Shown here one piece after another: positions 17,677 through 27,237 of a stretch of DNA of 64,000 nt. The DNA is from Lentzea sp. NBRC 105346 (GTDB lineage: Bacteria; Actinomycetota; Actinomycetes; Mycobacteriales; Pseudonocardiaceae): contig NZ_BSTQ01000022.1 of assembly GCF_030269605.1 (NCBI RefSeq), positions 1 through 64,000 on the forward strand. The letters run 5' to 3'. Position numbers and translations under genes: made by a program. The notes beneath the pieces are model-generated. The model saw only the letters and a list, made by a program, of their open reading frames with translations, searched no databases and was not told the DNA's origin. The number at the start of each line of letters is the position of its first letter. Position 1 is the stretch's first letter.

Positions 17677-17695
17677 GTTGGTTAGCCTATCCTTC
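17677..17695 (+). promoter_or_regulatory. Iron box (IdeR/DmdR1-type operator) upstream of the siderophore importer
   Basis: The 19-mer GTTGGTTAGCCTATCCTTC keeps the GGTTAGsCTA half and one half-site mismatch relative to the actinobacterial consensus TTAGGTTAGGCTAACCTAA. It lies 38 bases before the permease start, as expected for iron-dependent repression. Confidence 0.75.
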
Positions 17696-17732
17696 GTTCG
17701 GTCGGATCATCGAGGAATGCGAGGTACCGCCG

Positions 17733-18767
17733 GTGGCGGTGGTCGAGGAGGGCGCGCGTGCCGTCGCCGCGACCAACGCGCGCCGCGGCTGGTGGCTGCT
17801 GGGCTGCGTGGCGCTGCTCGTGGTGGTCTGCGCCCTGAGCCTCGTGTTCGGCGCGAAGGACATCGACCTCGCCACGGTGTGGAACGCCTTGTGGCGCAAC
17901 ACCGGCGCTTACGACCACAACATCATCACCGAACAGCGCATCCCGCGGACCGTGCTCGGGCTGCTCACCGGCGCGGCGCTGGGCGTGTCCGGTGCGGTCA
18001 TCCAGGCGGTGACCCGCAACCCGCTCGCCGACACCCAGGTGCTCGGGCTCAACGCCGGGGCCGGGCTGTTCGTGGTGTTCGCCATCGGCACCCTCGGGCT
18101 GACCGGCATCTGGTCCTACCTGTGGTTCGCCTTCCTCGGCGTCGCGGTGGCCGGCACGGCCGTCTACGCGCTGGGCTCGGTCGGCCGCGGCGGTGGCACG
18201 CCGATCCGGCTGACCCTCGCCGGCATCGCGCTCGGCGCGGTGATGGAAGGCGTGTCGTCCGGGATCCGGCTGGTCCGGCCGCGCGCGTTCGACTATCTGC
18301 GGTTCTGGGACGCGGGAGCGCTCTCCGGCCGGCCGATGGGCATCGCGGTGGCGATCGCGCCGTTCGTCGGGGCCGGGCTGGTGCTCGCGCTGCTGGTGGC
18401 GCGGTCGTTGAACGCGGTCGCGCTGGGCGACGACCTGGCGCGTTCGCTCGGCGCCAACGTGATCCGGACGCGGCTGCTGTCCGTGCTGTCGGTGACGCTG
18501 CTCGCCGGTGCGGCGACGGCGGCGGCCGGGCCGATCGGGTTCGTCGGGCTGATGGTGCCGCACGCGGTGCGCTGGCTGGTGGGGCCGGACCAGCGATGGA
18601 TCCTCGCGTTCACCATGGTGTGCGGCCCGATTCTGATGCTGTGCGCGGACATCGCCGGCCGGCTCGTGCTGCCTCAGGCCGAGCTCGCCGTCGGGATCGT
18701 CACCGCGTTCGCCGGCGCGCCCGTGCTGATCTGGCTGGTGCGCCGCACGAAGGCGGTCGCTCCATGA
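17733..18767 (+). CDS. FecCD-family iron-siderophore ABC permease 1
   Basis: 344 residues with about nine to ten membrane segments. Family signatures are RIPRTVLGLLTGAALGVSGAVIQAVTRNPLADTQVLGLNAGA and, near the C-terminus, AGPIGFVGLMVPHAVRWLVGPDQR, which contacts the ATPase. GTG 17733 is taken as start, just behind the iron box; GTG 17739 and 17757 are alternatives. It forms a heterodimer with the next gene product (ATGA overlap) to import the ferric siderophore across the cytoplasmic membrane. In the exochelin system the equivalents are the Fxu permeases. Confidence 0.9.
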   Translation: MAVVEEGARAVAATNARRGWWLLGCVALLVVVCALSLVFGAKDIDLATVWNALWRNTGAYDHNIITEQRIPRTVLGLLTGAALGVSGAVIQAVTRNPLADTQVLGLNAGAGLFVVFAIGTLGLTGIWSYLWFAFLGVAVAGTAVYALGSVGRGGGTPIRLTLAGIALGAVMEGVSSGIRLVRPRAFDYLRFWDAGALSGRPMGIAVAIAPFVGAGLVLALLVARSLNAVALGDDLARSLGANVIRTRLLSVLSVTLLAGAATAAAGPIGFVGLMVPHAVRWLVGPDQRWILAFTMVCGPILMLCADIAGRLVLPQAELAVGIVTAFAGAPVLIWLVRRTKAVAP

Positions 18768-19813
18768 ACAAGGTGGACTTCGGGCATCGCGTTCTGGTGC
18801 TGCGCATGGGATCCGTGCTGTCGCTGCGGCTGGGCGTGCGGCCGCTGGTGGTTGCCGCGCTGCTGATCGGTATCGCGGCGGTGGCCGTGTGGCTGGGGCT
18901 GACGACCGGCGAGTTCGAGGTCAGCACGGACGAGGTGCTGGCCGCGCTGGGCGGTGACGGGCCGCGGGCCGTGCGGCTCGTCGTGGTGCAGTGGCGGCTG
19001 CCGCGGATCCTGCTGGCGTTGATCCTCGGCGCGGCCCTTGGGCTGAGCGGCGGGATTTTCCAGGCGTTGACGAAGAACCCGCTGGGCAGTCCCGACGTGA
19101 TCGGGTTCAACGTCGGCGCGTACAGCGGCGTTCTCGTGTCCATGGCTGCGATCGGCACCGGGTATCCGGAGAAGGTGGCCGGCGCGCTGGTCGGGGGACT
19201 GGCGACCGCGGCGGCGGTGTACCTGTTCGCGTACCGGCGCGGGGTGCAGGGTTTCCGGTTGATCATCGTGGGCATCGCGATCAGCGCGGTGCTCGCGTCG
19301 GTCAACCAGTGGTTCATCATGAAGTTCCGGCTCAGCGCGGCACTCGCGGCCGCGACCTGGTACCAGGGCAGCCTCAACAAACTCGGCTGGGACCAGGTGT
19401 GGCCGGCGCTCGTCGTGATCGGCCTGCTGGGTGCGGTCCTCATCGGAATGGGGCCGCGGCTGCGGATGCTCGAGCTGGGCGACGACGCGGCCGCCGCGCT
19501 CGGCGTCGGGGTGGAGCAGGCGCGGGCCGGCTACCTCGTGGTCGGCGTGGCCCTGGGTGCCGCCGCGACCGCGACCGCCGGGCCGATCGCGTTCGTCGCG
19601 CTCGCGGCGCCGCAGGTGGGGCGGTGGCTGGTGCGGTCGGCCGGGATCTCGTTGACCGCGTCGGCGACGACCGGTGCGGTGCTGCTGGCGGTCAGCGACT
19701 GGCTGGCCCAGCGGTTGTTCATGCCGACGCAGCTGCCGGTCGGCGTGATCACCGTGTCGTTCGGTGGCGCGTACCTGGTCTGGCTGCTCGTGCGCCAGGC
19801 GCGGATGTCGTGA
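18764..19813 (+). CDS. FecCD-family iron-siderophore ABC permease 2
   Basis: 349 residues, again about ten membrane segments, with QWRLPRILLALILGAALGLSGGIFQALTKNPLGSPDVIGFNVGA and AGPIAFVALAAPQVGRWL as family signatures. ATG 18764 overlaps the stop of permease 1, so synthesis is coupled one to one. It is the second half of the import channel. It is followed ten bases later by the ATPase gene. Confidence 0.9.
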   Translation: MNKVDFGHRVLVLRMGSVLSLRLGVRPLVVAALLIGIAAVAVWLGLTTGEFEVSTDEVLAALGGDGPRAVRLVVVQWRLPRILLALILGAALGLSGGIFQALTKNPLGSPDVIGFNVGAYSGVLVSMAAIGTGYPEKVAGALVGGLATAAAVYLFAYRRGVQGFRLIIVGIAISAVLASVNQWFIMKFRLSAALAAATWYQGSLNKLGWDQVWPALVVIGLLGAVLIGMGPRLRMLELGDDAAAALGVGVEQARAGYLVVGVALGAAATATAGPIAFVALAAPQVGRWLVRSAGISLTASATTGAVLLAVSDWLAQRLFMPTQLPVGVITVSFGGAYLVWLLVRQARMS

Positions 19814-19823
19814 GGAGTTCTTT

Positions 19824-20615
19824 GTGAACAGGTTGCGGGCCGACGACATCACGGTCGGGTATGGACGCCGCCCGATCAGCGAGCGGCTCAGCGTGACCGT
19901 GCCGGACGGCCGGTTCACGGTGATCATCGGGCCGAACGCGTGCGGCAAGTCCACGTTGCTGCGCGCGCTGGCGCGGTTGCTGCGGCCCAGCGAGGGCCTG
20001 GTGCTGTTGGACGGCAAGGACATCCACGCCCAACCGGCGAAGGACGTGGCGCGCAGGCTGGGGCTGCTGCCGCAGTCGTCGATCGCGCCGGAGGGCATCA
20101 CCGTCGCGGAACTCGTTGCGCGGGGCCGGTTTCCGCACCAGAAGCTGATCCGGCAGTGGTCACCCGCCGACGAGGCCGCGGTCGCGACCGCCCTGACGGT
20201 GACCGGGGTCGCGGAGCTCTCCGGGCGGCAGGTCGACACGCTGTCGGGCGGGCAGCGGCAGCGGGTGTGGGTCGCGATGGTGCTGGCTCAGGAGACGCCG
20301 ATCGTGCTGCTCGACGAGCCCACGACGTTCCTCGACATCGCGCACCAGATCGAGCTGCTCGACCTGTGCCGCCGGCTCAACCGGGACCAGGGCACGACGA
20401 TGGTCGCGGTGCTGCACGACCTCAACCAGGCGTGCCGCTACGCCGACCACGTGATCGTGATGAAGGACGGCGCGATCGTCGCCGAAGGCGAGCCCGGCGA
20501 GATCGTCACCGCCGAGCTGGTCGCGGCCGTGTTCGGCCTGCGCAGCCGGATCATCCCGGACCCCGAGACGGGAACACCGATGGTGATCCCCCGCGCCACG
20601 GCTCTGATAGGTTAG
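19824..20615 (+). CDS. Iron-siderophore ABC importer ATPase (FepC/FecE type)
   Basis: 263 residues. Walker A GPNACGKST (G36-K42), signature LSGGQRQRVW, Walker B IVLLDEPTTFLD and switch His in VLHDLNQA are all intact. The Cys in Walker A is usual in this family. Start GTG 19824 follows a clear GAGGAG. Its stop codon lies inside the next iron box, so the importer genes and the mbtH-NRPS transcript are separately controlled by the same metal regulator. Confidence 0.93.
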   Translation: MNRLRADDITVGYGRRPISERLSVTVPDGRFTVIIGPNACGKSTLLRALARLLRPSEGLVLLDGKDIHAQPAKDVARRLGLLPQSSIAPEGITVAELVARGRFPHQKLIRQWSPADEAAVATALTVTGVAELSGRQVDTLSGGQRQRVWVAMVLAQETPIVLLDEPTTFLDIAHQIELLDLCRRLNRDQGTTMVAVLHDLNQACRYADHVIVMKDGAIVAEGEPGEIVTAELVAAVFGLRSRIIPDPETGTPMVIPRATALIG

Positions 20616-20625
20616 CCTAACCTTA
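20607..20625 (+). promoter_or_regulatory. Iron box before mbtH-exporter-NRPS operon
   Basis: ATAGGTTAGCCTAACCTTA is a nearly perfect dyad (AAGGTTAG-type half sites, AGGTTAGCCTAACCT core). It overlaps the stop codon of the importer ATPase and lies 26 bases before the MbtH start. Confidence 0.88.
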
Positions 20626-20650
20626 TCGGTGTCGTGGTGGAGGAGACAGG

Positions 20651-20866
20651 GTGTCCAGCAACCCGTTCGACGACGAGAACGGCACGTTCCACGTGCTGGT
20701 GAACGACGAGGAACAGCACTCGTTGTGGCCCACCTTCGCCGCCGTGCCCGAGGGCTGGCGCATCGTCCTCGAGGCCAAGTCGAGGCAGGAGTGCCTGGAC
20801 TACGTCGAGCAGAACTGGGTCGACCTGCGGCCCAAGAGCCTGCGCGACCACATGGCCGCGCACTGA
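20651..20866 (+). CDS. MbtH-like protein (NRPS adenylation-domain chaperone)
   Basis: 71 residues, the typical size. The family pattern is complete: NPFDDENGTFHVLVNDEEQHSLWP, the W-rich middle (VPEGWRIV) and the end motif NWVDLRPKSLRDHM. It binds A domains and is often required for their folding or activity; here the partner is the 7440-residue NRPS of the same operon. GTG start with GGAGGAGA upstream. The stop is followed by the exporter gene after three bases. Confidence 0.95.
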   Translation: MSSNPFDDENGTFHVLVNDEEQHSLWPTFAAVPEGWRIVLEAKSRQECLDYVEQNWVDLRPKSLRDHMAAH

Positions 20867-20869
20867 CGC

Positions 20870-22546
20870 ATGCGCTCGCCGACACGATCCCGTGCGGGAT
20901 CGGCCATTCTGCTGCGCACGATCACCCGCAACGCCCGGCGGCTCACGCTCGGGTCGGTGCTGATCTGCCTGTTCAACGGGTACGAGGCGCTCGTGCCGAT
21001 CCTGGTCGGCTTCCTGATCGACCGGGTGATCGCCGGCGGCGACGTGCTGTTCCTGCTGTTGGGGATCGGCGCACTCGGTCTGCTGATCCTGGTGCAGGGC
21101 ATCAACTACCGGCTCGGCGCGCGCCAGCTGATGCTCGCCATCGCCGAGGAGGGCCACCTGCTGCGGGGCGAGGTCACCGCGAAGGTCCTCGACCCGCGCG
21201 GCATCCGCACCGACCGGCGCACCGGTGAGCTGCTGTCGGTGTCCACCAACGACACCGACCAGACCTCGTACGTCCTGGACTACGTGCCGCGGGTGGCGGG
21301 CTCGGTGACCATGGCCGTGATCGGCGCGGTCACCCTGCTCGTGATCGACGTCCCGCTGGGACTCGCCGTGCTCATCGGCACGCCGGTCGTGTTGCTGGTG
21401 CTGCAGTTCAGCTCTCCGCTGATCACCAAGCGCGTGGCCGTGCAGCAGGAACGCGCCGGCGAGGCCACCGCCCTGGCCACGGATCTCGTGAGCGGCCTGC
21501 GTCCGTTGCGCGGTATCCGGGCCGAGGAGGCCGCGCGCCGGCGGTACCACGTCGTCAGCAGGCACTCGCTCGACGCGGCCGTGCACGCCGCCCGGACCCA
21601 AGGTGCCTACAAGGCCGCGTCCAGCACATTGTCGGCGTTGCTGGCGTGCGGTATCGCGTTGCTGGCCTGCTGGTTCGCGCTGCGCGGCCGGATCAGCGTC
21701 GGCGAGTGCATCATCGTGATCGGGATGGCCCAGGTGCTGATCGAGCCGTTCAGCCTGCTGGCGATCATCCCTTCCTGGGTGGCAGAGGCGCGGGCCTCCG
21801 CGGACCGGGTTGCTTCCGTGTTGAGTTCGCCGGTTCTTCTGCCGTCCTCGGGTGCTTGTTTCGGTGGTGCCGGGCTTACGTTGGATTCGCTGGAGTACGC
21901 GTCGTTGCGTGGGCTCGACCTGACCGTGCGGCCAGGTGAGTTCCTCGGGGTCGTCGCGCAGCAGGCGGAGGACGGTGACGCGCTCGGCCGGGTGCTGGCG
22001 GTGCGGGTCGGGCCTTCCGACTACGCCGGCTCGGTTTCGTTGGACGGACAACGGTTGGACGCGATCGAGGCTCGCGGGGTGGTGCTGGTCGAGCCGCACC
22101 ACACCGATCTGTTCAGCGGGACGTTGCGGGACAACCTGTTGCCGGACGGTTGTTCTCGGGAACTGGCTGGGGCGCTGGTCGCTTCGGCGGCGGACCAGGT
22201 GGTTTCGTTGCACGGCTTGGAGCATCAGGTGACCGAGCGGGGTGCGAGTCTGTCCGGTGGGCAGCGGCAACGGATCGCGCTCGCGCGGGCGTTGCTGGCG
22301 GAACCGCCGATTCTGGTGTTGCGGGACCCGACCACGGCGGTGGATGCGGTGACCGAACACGCCATCGCGCAAGGGATTCGGGAGTTTCGGCGGGATCTGA
22401 CGACCGTGGTGATCACCAGCAGTCCGGTGTTGCTGGCGGCGGCGGACCGCGTGGTCCTGCTGGATGGGGGACGAGTGGTCGCCGAGGGCACGCCTGGGGA
22501 ACTCGTTGCCACGTCCGAGGACTACCGCAGGGCGGTGCTTCGCTGA
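20870..22546 (+). CDS. ABC exporter half-transporter 1 with degenerate ATP site
   Basis: 558 residues: a six-helix type IV exporter membrane domain (about 1-330) and a nucleotide-binding domain (about 335-558). The signature LSGGQRQRIALAR (from L461) is intact. The Walker A region reads VVAQQAEDGDALGR (around 361-374) with no GKS/T, the Walker B Glu is Pro (RDP, D486-P487), and the H-loop His is missing (VITSSPVLL). It can lend its signature to a partner's site but cannot hydrolyse ATP itself. It overlaps the next gene by one base, so the two form a heterodimer, probably for siderophore export (role of ExiT in the exochelin system). Confidence 0.88.
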   Translation: MRSPTRSRAGSAILLRTITRNARRLTLGSVLICLFNGYEALVPILVGFLIDRVIAGGDVLFLLLGIGALGLLILVQGINYRLGARQLMLAIAEEGHLLRGEVTAKVLDPRGIRTDRRTGELLSVSTNDTDQTSYVLDYVPRVAGSVTMAVIGAVTLLVIDVPLGLAVLIGTPVVLLVLQFSSPLITKRVAVQQERAGEATALATDLVSGLRPLRGIRAEEAARRRYHVVSRHSLDAAVHAARTQGAYKAASSTLSALLACGIALLACWFALRGRISVGECIIVIGMAQVLIEPFSLLAIIPSWVAEARASADRVASVLSSPVLLPSSGACFGGAGLTLDSLEYASLRGLDLTVRPGEFLGVVAQQAEDGDALGRVLAVRVGPSDYAGSVSLDGQRLDAIEARGVVLVEPHHTDLFSGTLRDNLLPDGCSRELAGALVASAADQVVSLHGLEHQVTERGASLSGGQRQRIALARALLAEPPILVLRDPTTAVDAVTEHAIAQGIREFRRDLTTVVITSSPVLLAAADRVVLLDGGRVVAEGTPGELVATSEDYRRAVLR

Positions 22547-24273
22547 TGTCTACTGTGGACAAACTTCCCGTCGCCAGCGGCGCGCGCGCCTGGTCCTGGC
22601 TCTGGCGCGAAGTCACCCGCCGACCCGCCGAGCTCACCGTCACCCTCCTCGTCGGCCTGATCGGCGCGGCCGCTTTGGTCGTCCCGGTCGACGCACTCGG
22701 CGTGCTGATCGACCGAGTGCGCGAGCAAGCACCGGCGTCAACCCTGGTGCCGATCTCGATCGTCATCGTGGTGAGCGCAGTCCTTGGCGGTCTGGCCTCG
22801 GGCCTGTTCACCTTCCTGCTCGGACGCCTCGGCGGCCGCGTGCTGGCGGTAGCCCGCGAGTCGACGGTGGCGCGGGCGTTGCTGCTCCCGTCGACGACTT
22901 TGGAACGCGTCGGCAAGGGTGACCTGCTGTCGCGGGTGAGTGCGGACGTCGCCGCGGTCGACAAGGCCGTCTCCGACATCATCCCGACGATGCTCGCGTC
23001 GTTCCTGCTCGGCGTGCTGAGCCTGGGCGGGCTGACTGCGCTGGACTGGCGGCTCGGACTCACCGGACTGGTCGCCGTACCGATCTACGTCGTGGCGCTG
23101 CGGTGGTACCTGCGCCGCGCGGCGCCCGGTTATGCCGAGCAGCGAGAGGCGATCGCCGACCGGTCGCAGCTGATGGTGGAGAGCATGCAGGGCGTCCGCA
23201 CGGTGCACGCCTACCGCGTCGAAGAGCTGCACCTGGGCCGGATCGACGTCGCGTCGGCGCGGTCGCGGGACGTGTCGGTGCGGGTGTTCACGTTGTTCAC
23301 GCGGTTCGTCGGGCGGGTCAACCTCGCCGAGTTCTGTGGCCTGGCCTCGATTCTCGCGGTCGGCTTCCTGCTGGTGCGCGACGGTTCGGCGACGGTGGGG
23401 CAGATCTCGGCCGCCGCGGTGTTGTTCCTGCGGCTGTTCGCGCCGATCGCGTCGCTGCTCTACACGTTCGACGAGGCGCAGGCGGCCGGGGCGAGCCTCG
23501 CCCGGCTGGTCGGGGTGATCACGATGCCCGAACCGGAACGCGCCACCGTTCGGAACAACGTGGACTCGTCGTTGGAACTGAAGAACGTGCGGTTCAGCTA
23601 CGACGGCACGACCGACGTGCTGCACGGGGTGAGCCTGCGGATCGAACCGGGGGAGCGGGTCGCCGTCGTCGGATCCACCGGCGCGGGCAAGACGACCGTC
23701 GCCGCCATCGCCGCCGGAAACCTGCGGGCGTACAGCGGTGATGTCGTGGTGCACGACCGCGTTGCCATTGTCAGTCAAGAGGTTCACGTGTTCGCGGGAC
23801 CGCTTTTGGAGGACCTCCGTCTGGCGAAACCTGGTGCGACGCGCGAGGAGGTCTCGAGTGCGCTCGCGACTGTTGGCGCGCTGGAGTGGGTCGAGGGGCT
23901 GCCCGAGGGGCTGGACACCGTCGTCGGCGAGGGTGGGCACGACCTGACCTCCGCCCAGGCGCAACAGCTCGCGCTGGCGCGGTTGGTGCTGCTCGACCCG
24001 GCGGTGGCGATCCTCGACGAGGCGACCGCGGAGGCGGGCAGCCTCGGTGCCAGGGCACTGGAGGAGTCGGCCGCGGCGGCGACCCGTGGCCGCACGACGC
24101 TCGTAGTGGCGCACCGGCTTACCCAGGCGGCGCAAGCGGATCGGGTCATCGTGCTGGAACACGGCCGGATCGTCGAGGAGGGCACGCACGCGGAGCTGGT
24201 GGACGCCGGTGGCCGGTACGCGCAGCTGTGGGCGTCGTGGGACACGCTTTCCGATCAACAAAGGGTAGGCTAA
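22546..24273 (+). CDS. ABC exporter half-transporter 2 with catalytic ATP site
   Basis: 575 residues with an exporter membrane domain and an ATPase domain. Walker A GSTGAGKTT (G376-K382), Walker B VAILDEAT and H-loop VVAHRLT are intact. The signature is degenerate (LTSAQAQQLALAR, from L467) and the D-loop reads AEAG. Paired with the preceding protein, the only complete site is this Walker A/B with the partner's LSGGQ. This is the asymmetric arrangement of heterodimeric exporters. The last codons contain the iron box of the NRPS gene. The first half-transporter lies immediately upstream. Confidence 0.9.
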   Translation: MSTVDKLPVASGARAWSWLWREVTRRPAELTVTLLVGLIGAAALVVPVDALGVLIDRVREQAPASTLVPISIVIVVSAVLGGLASGLFTFLLGRLGGRVLAVARESTVARALLLPSTTLERVGKGDLLSRVSADVAAVDKAVSDIIPTMLASFLLGVLSLGGLTALDWRLGLTGLVAVPIYVVALRWYLRRAAPGYAEQREAIADRSQLMVESMQGVRTVHAYRVEELHLGRIDVASARSRDVSVRVFTLFTRFVGRVNLAEFCGLASILAVGFLLVRDGSATVGQISAAAVLFLRLFAPIASLLYTFDEAQAAGASLARLVGVITMPEPERATVRNNVDSSLELKNVRFSYDGTTDVLHGVSLRIEPGERVAVVGSTGAGKTTVAAIAAGNLRAYSGDVVVHDRVAIVSQEVHVFAGPLLEDLRLAKPGATREEVSSALATVGALEWVEGLPEGLDTVVGEGGHDLTSAQAQQLALARLVLLDPAVAILDEATAEAGSLGARALEESAAAATRGRTTLVVAHRLTQAAQADRVIVLEHGRIVEEGTHAELVDAGGRYAQLWASWDTLSDQQRVG

Positions 24274-24278
24274 CCTAA
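24260..24278 (+). promoter_or_regulatory. Iron box directly before the NRPS start
   Basis: AAAGGGTAGGCTAACCTAA has a perfect right half (AGGCTAACCTAA). It overlaps the end of the exporter gene and ends four bases before the GTG at 24283. If used, the NRPS mRNA would start at or very near the start codon, so a second, internal iron-controlled promoter is likely. Confidence 0.8.
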
Positions 24279-24282
24279 GTTC

Positions 24283-27237
24283 GTGCTGCGGACCATCGAG
24301 AACTGGAATGACGCAAGCCTGCCCGCGCGGACCACCACGGTCCCAGCGATGTTCCACGCGCAGGCCCGGCGGACCCCGGAGGCGCTCGCGCTCGTCGCGG
24401 GCGGCGTTCGGCTCACCTACGCCGAACTGTCCACAAAGGTCAGCCAGGTCGCGCGGGCGTTACGCGCCACGGGGCTGGCGCCCGAAGAGGTCGTCGCGAT
24501 CGAGCTGCCGCGGTCGGCCGAGATGGTGGTCGCGGTGCTGGCGACGATGGTCGCCGGTGGCGCGTTCGTGCCCGTCGACCCGGCGTGGCCCGCCGAACGA
24601 CGTGAGCAGGTCAAGGCCGACGCGGGCGTCCGCATCTCCCTTGATCTGGAGGCGGTCCGGCAAGTGGACGGGCCGGGCGACCCACTCGAGCTGGACATCG
24701 AGCCCGGCCGGCTCGCCTACGTCATCTTCACCTCGGGTTCCACCGGCCGCCCCAAGGGTGCGATGATCCGCCACGAGGCGATCTGTGAACGACTGCGCTG
24801 GCAGGTCGAGGAGATCCTCAAGTTCGGCCCCGGCGACGCCTCGCTGTTCAAGGCGCCACTGTCGTTCGACATCTCGGTCAACGAGATCCTGCTGCCGCTG
24901 GTGTCCGGTGGCTACGTCGTGGTAGCCGAGCCGGGCGGGGAACGCGACCCGCAGTACCTGCTGGACCTGATCGCGACCGAGGGCGTCACGTTCGTTTACC
25001 TGGTGTCCTCGATGCTCGACGTGCTGCTGGAGCTGGCGCGCGGCGCGGACCTGCTGCTCGGTCTCAAACACGTGTGGTGCGGCGGGGAAGTGCTGACGCC
25101 GGAGCTGTTCGAGCGGTTCCGCGGTCAGCTCACCACTACCCTGTACCACGGCTACGGCCCGGCCGAGGCCACGATCGGCGTCTCGCACGTCATCTACGCC
25201 GACACCGCGGAACGCATCGCCACGTCGATCGGCCGGCCCAACCCGCACACCCAGCTCTACGTCCTCGACGACGCGCTGAACCCGTTGCCGCCCGGCGAGA
25301 CCGGCGAACTGTACGCGGCTGGTTTCCTGCTGGGACGCGGATACGTGCGCTCGCCGGGACTCACCGCGGCGCGGTTCGTGGCGAACCCGTTCGGTGCACC
25401 GGGTTCCCGCCTGTACCGCACGGGCGACCTCGTGCGCTGGTGCGGTGACGGAACGCTCGAGTTCGTCGGCCGGGCCGACAACCAGGTCAAGATCCGCGGC
25501 ATGCGCCTGGAGCTGGAGGAGGTCGAGGCGGCGCTCGCCACGCATCCGCTGGTGCGTCAAGCGGTCGTGACCGTGCACCGCAGCACCGCCGGTGCCCAGC
25601 AGCTCGTCGGCTACGTGCTCGCGGACGCCGTGCCGGACGACCTCGCGCCGTGGTGTGCGTCGCGGCTGCCCGAGTACATGGTGCCGAGTCACTTCGTGGC
25701 GTTGCCGTCGTTCCCGTTGACGGCCAACGGAAAGGTGGACCGCCGCTCCCTGCCTTCGCCGGTCATGGTGCAGAGCACGAGCCGCGCAGCGTCGTCCCCG
25801 GTCGAACGCGCGCTGTGCGAGATCTTTACGGCGGTGCTCGGCCGTCCCGTTGGCGCCGACGACGACTTCTTCGCGCTCGGCGGCGACAGCATCGTGGCCA
25901 TCGGCGTCGTGCGGCAGGCGCGATCCGCCGGGTTCGCGGTGCGGGTGCGGGACCTGTTCGCCTTGCGCACGCCCGCTGCGCTGGCCGCCGTGGTCCAGCC
26001 CGTCTCCGCCACTGTGGCCGTGGACGGCGTCGGCGACGTGCCGGTCACGCCGGTGCTGGCGTGGCTCAACGAGGTCGGCTCAGGCATGGACGGGTTCTTC
26101 CAGTCCGTGACCGTGCCGACGCCACCTGGGTTGACGCGGCAGCAGCTGGAGTCGTCGATCGACGCCTTGCTGGCCACGCACGACATGCTGCGCGCCCGGT
26201 TCGACGGGACCGCGCTGGTCGTGGCGCCCGTGGGTGCGGTGACGGCTCTTGACGTCCTGAACGCGGCGCCACTCGACCCGAGCGCCGGGCGCATGGTGCG
26301 GATGACGTGGCAGGACAACGCCCTGACCCTGGTGCTGCACCACGTGATCGTCGACGGCGTCTCGCTGCACATCCTCGCCGAGGACCTGCGCGCCGCGTGG
26401 GAGGGCACCGCGCCGCAGCCGGTGCCGACGTCGTTCCGCCAGTGGGCGACCGCCTTGCGCGAGGCGACTCTCTCAGGTGCCTTCGCCGATGAGGAACCGT
26501 TCTGGCTTGAGGCCGTCGCTGCGGCCGAACCTTTTCTCGGGGAACTGGACCCGGCACGCCACATTGTCGCCACCGAACGGACCGTCACCGTCTCGGTCGC
26601 ACCGGACGTCTCGCAGCGGCTGCTCACCGACGTGCCCGCCGCCATCCACGGCGGGGTCAACGACGTCCTGGTCGCCGGGCTGCTGCTCGCGTTGAAACAG
26701 TGGCGCGGCATGGACCGCGTCGTGCTGGAGCTGGAGGGGCACGGCCGCGAGGAGGTCGTCGACGTCGACCTCTCCCGCACGGTCGGCTGGTTCACGACCC
26801 TCTATCCGGTCCCGCTGCGCGTCGACACCGACGACGTCGCGGCACTGGTGAAGTCGGTCAAGGAACAGCTGCGTGCGGTGCCGCGCAACGGCATCGGTTA
26901 CGGCGCCCTGCGCTACCTGGGTTCTTCACCGCGGCCCGACCTCGCGGTCGCACCGCAGGTGTTGTTCAACTACCTCGGCCGGTTCGACTCCGACGTCGTC
27001 GAGGAGCGCGACCCGCGGATGCCGCTGCCGCGCGTACTGGAGATCAACTCGATCGCGGTGGACTCGTCGCTGCGTGCCACGTTCAGCTGGCCGGGCGCGG
27101 TGCTGGCGGAGAGCGACGTGCGGGAGCTGGCGGCACTGTGGGTGCAGGCGTTGCACGCCATCGCATCCAGTGACGTCGTCGGGCACACGCCGTCGGACTT
27201 CCCGCTCGTACGAGTGTCGCAAGTGGACGTTGATCGG
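24283..27237 (+). other. NRPS module 1 (A-T-E): D-N5-formyl-N5-hydroxyornithine
   Basis: The A-domain pocket residues (FDISVNE, VYLVSS, VWCGGE, HGYGPAEATIG) give DINYWGGIGK, the code of the fhOrn-activating first domain of coelichelin synthetase. The E domain is intact (HHVIVDGVS, EGHGRE, RTVGWFTTLYP), so the residue is delivered in D form. The formyl group would come from the transferase at 48257-49204. Confidence 0.85.
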
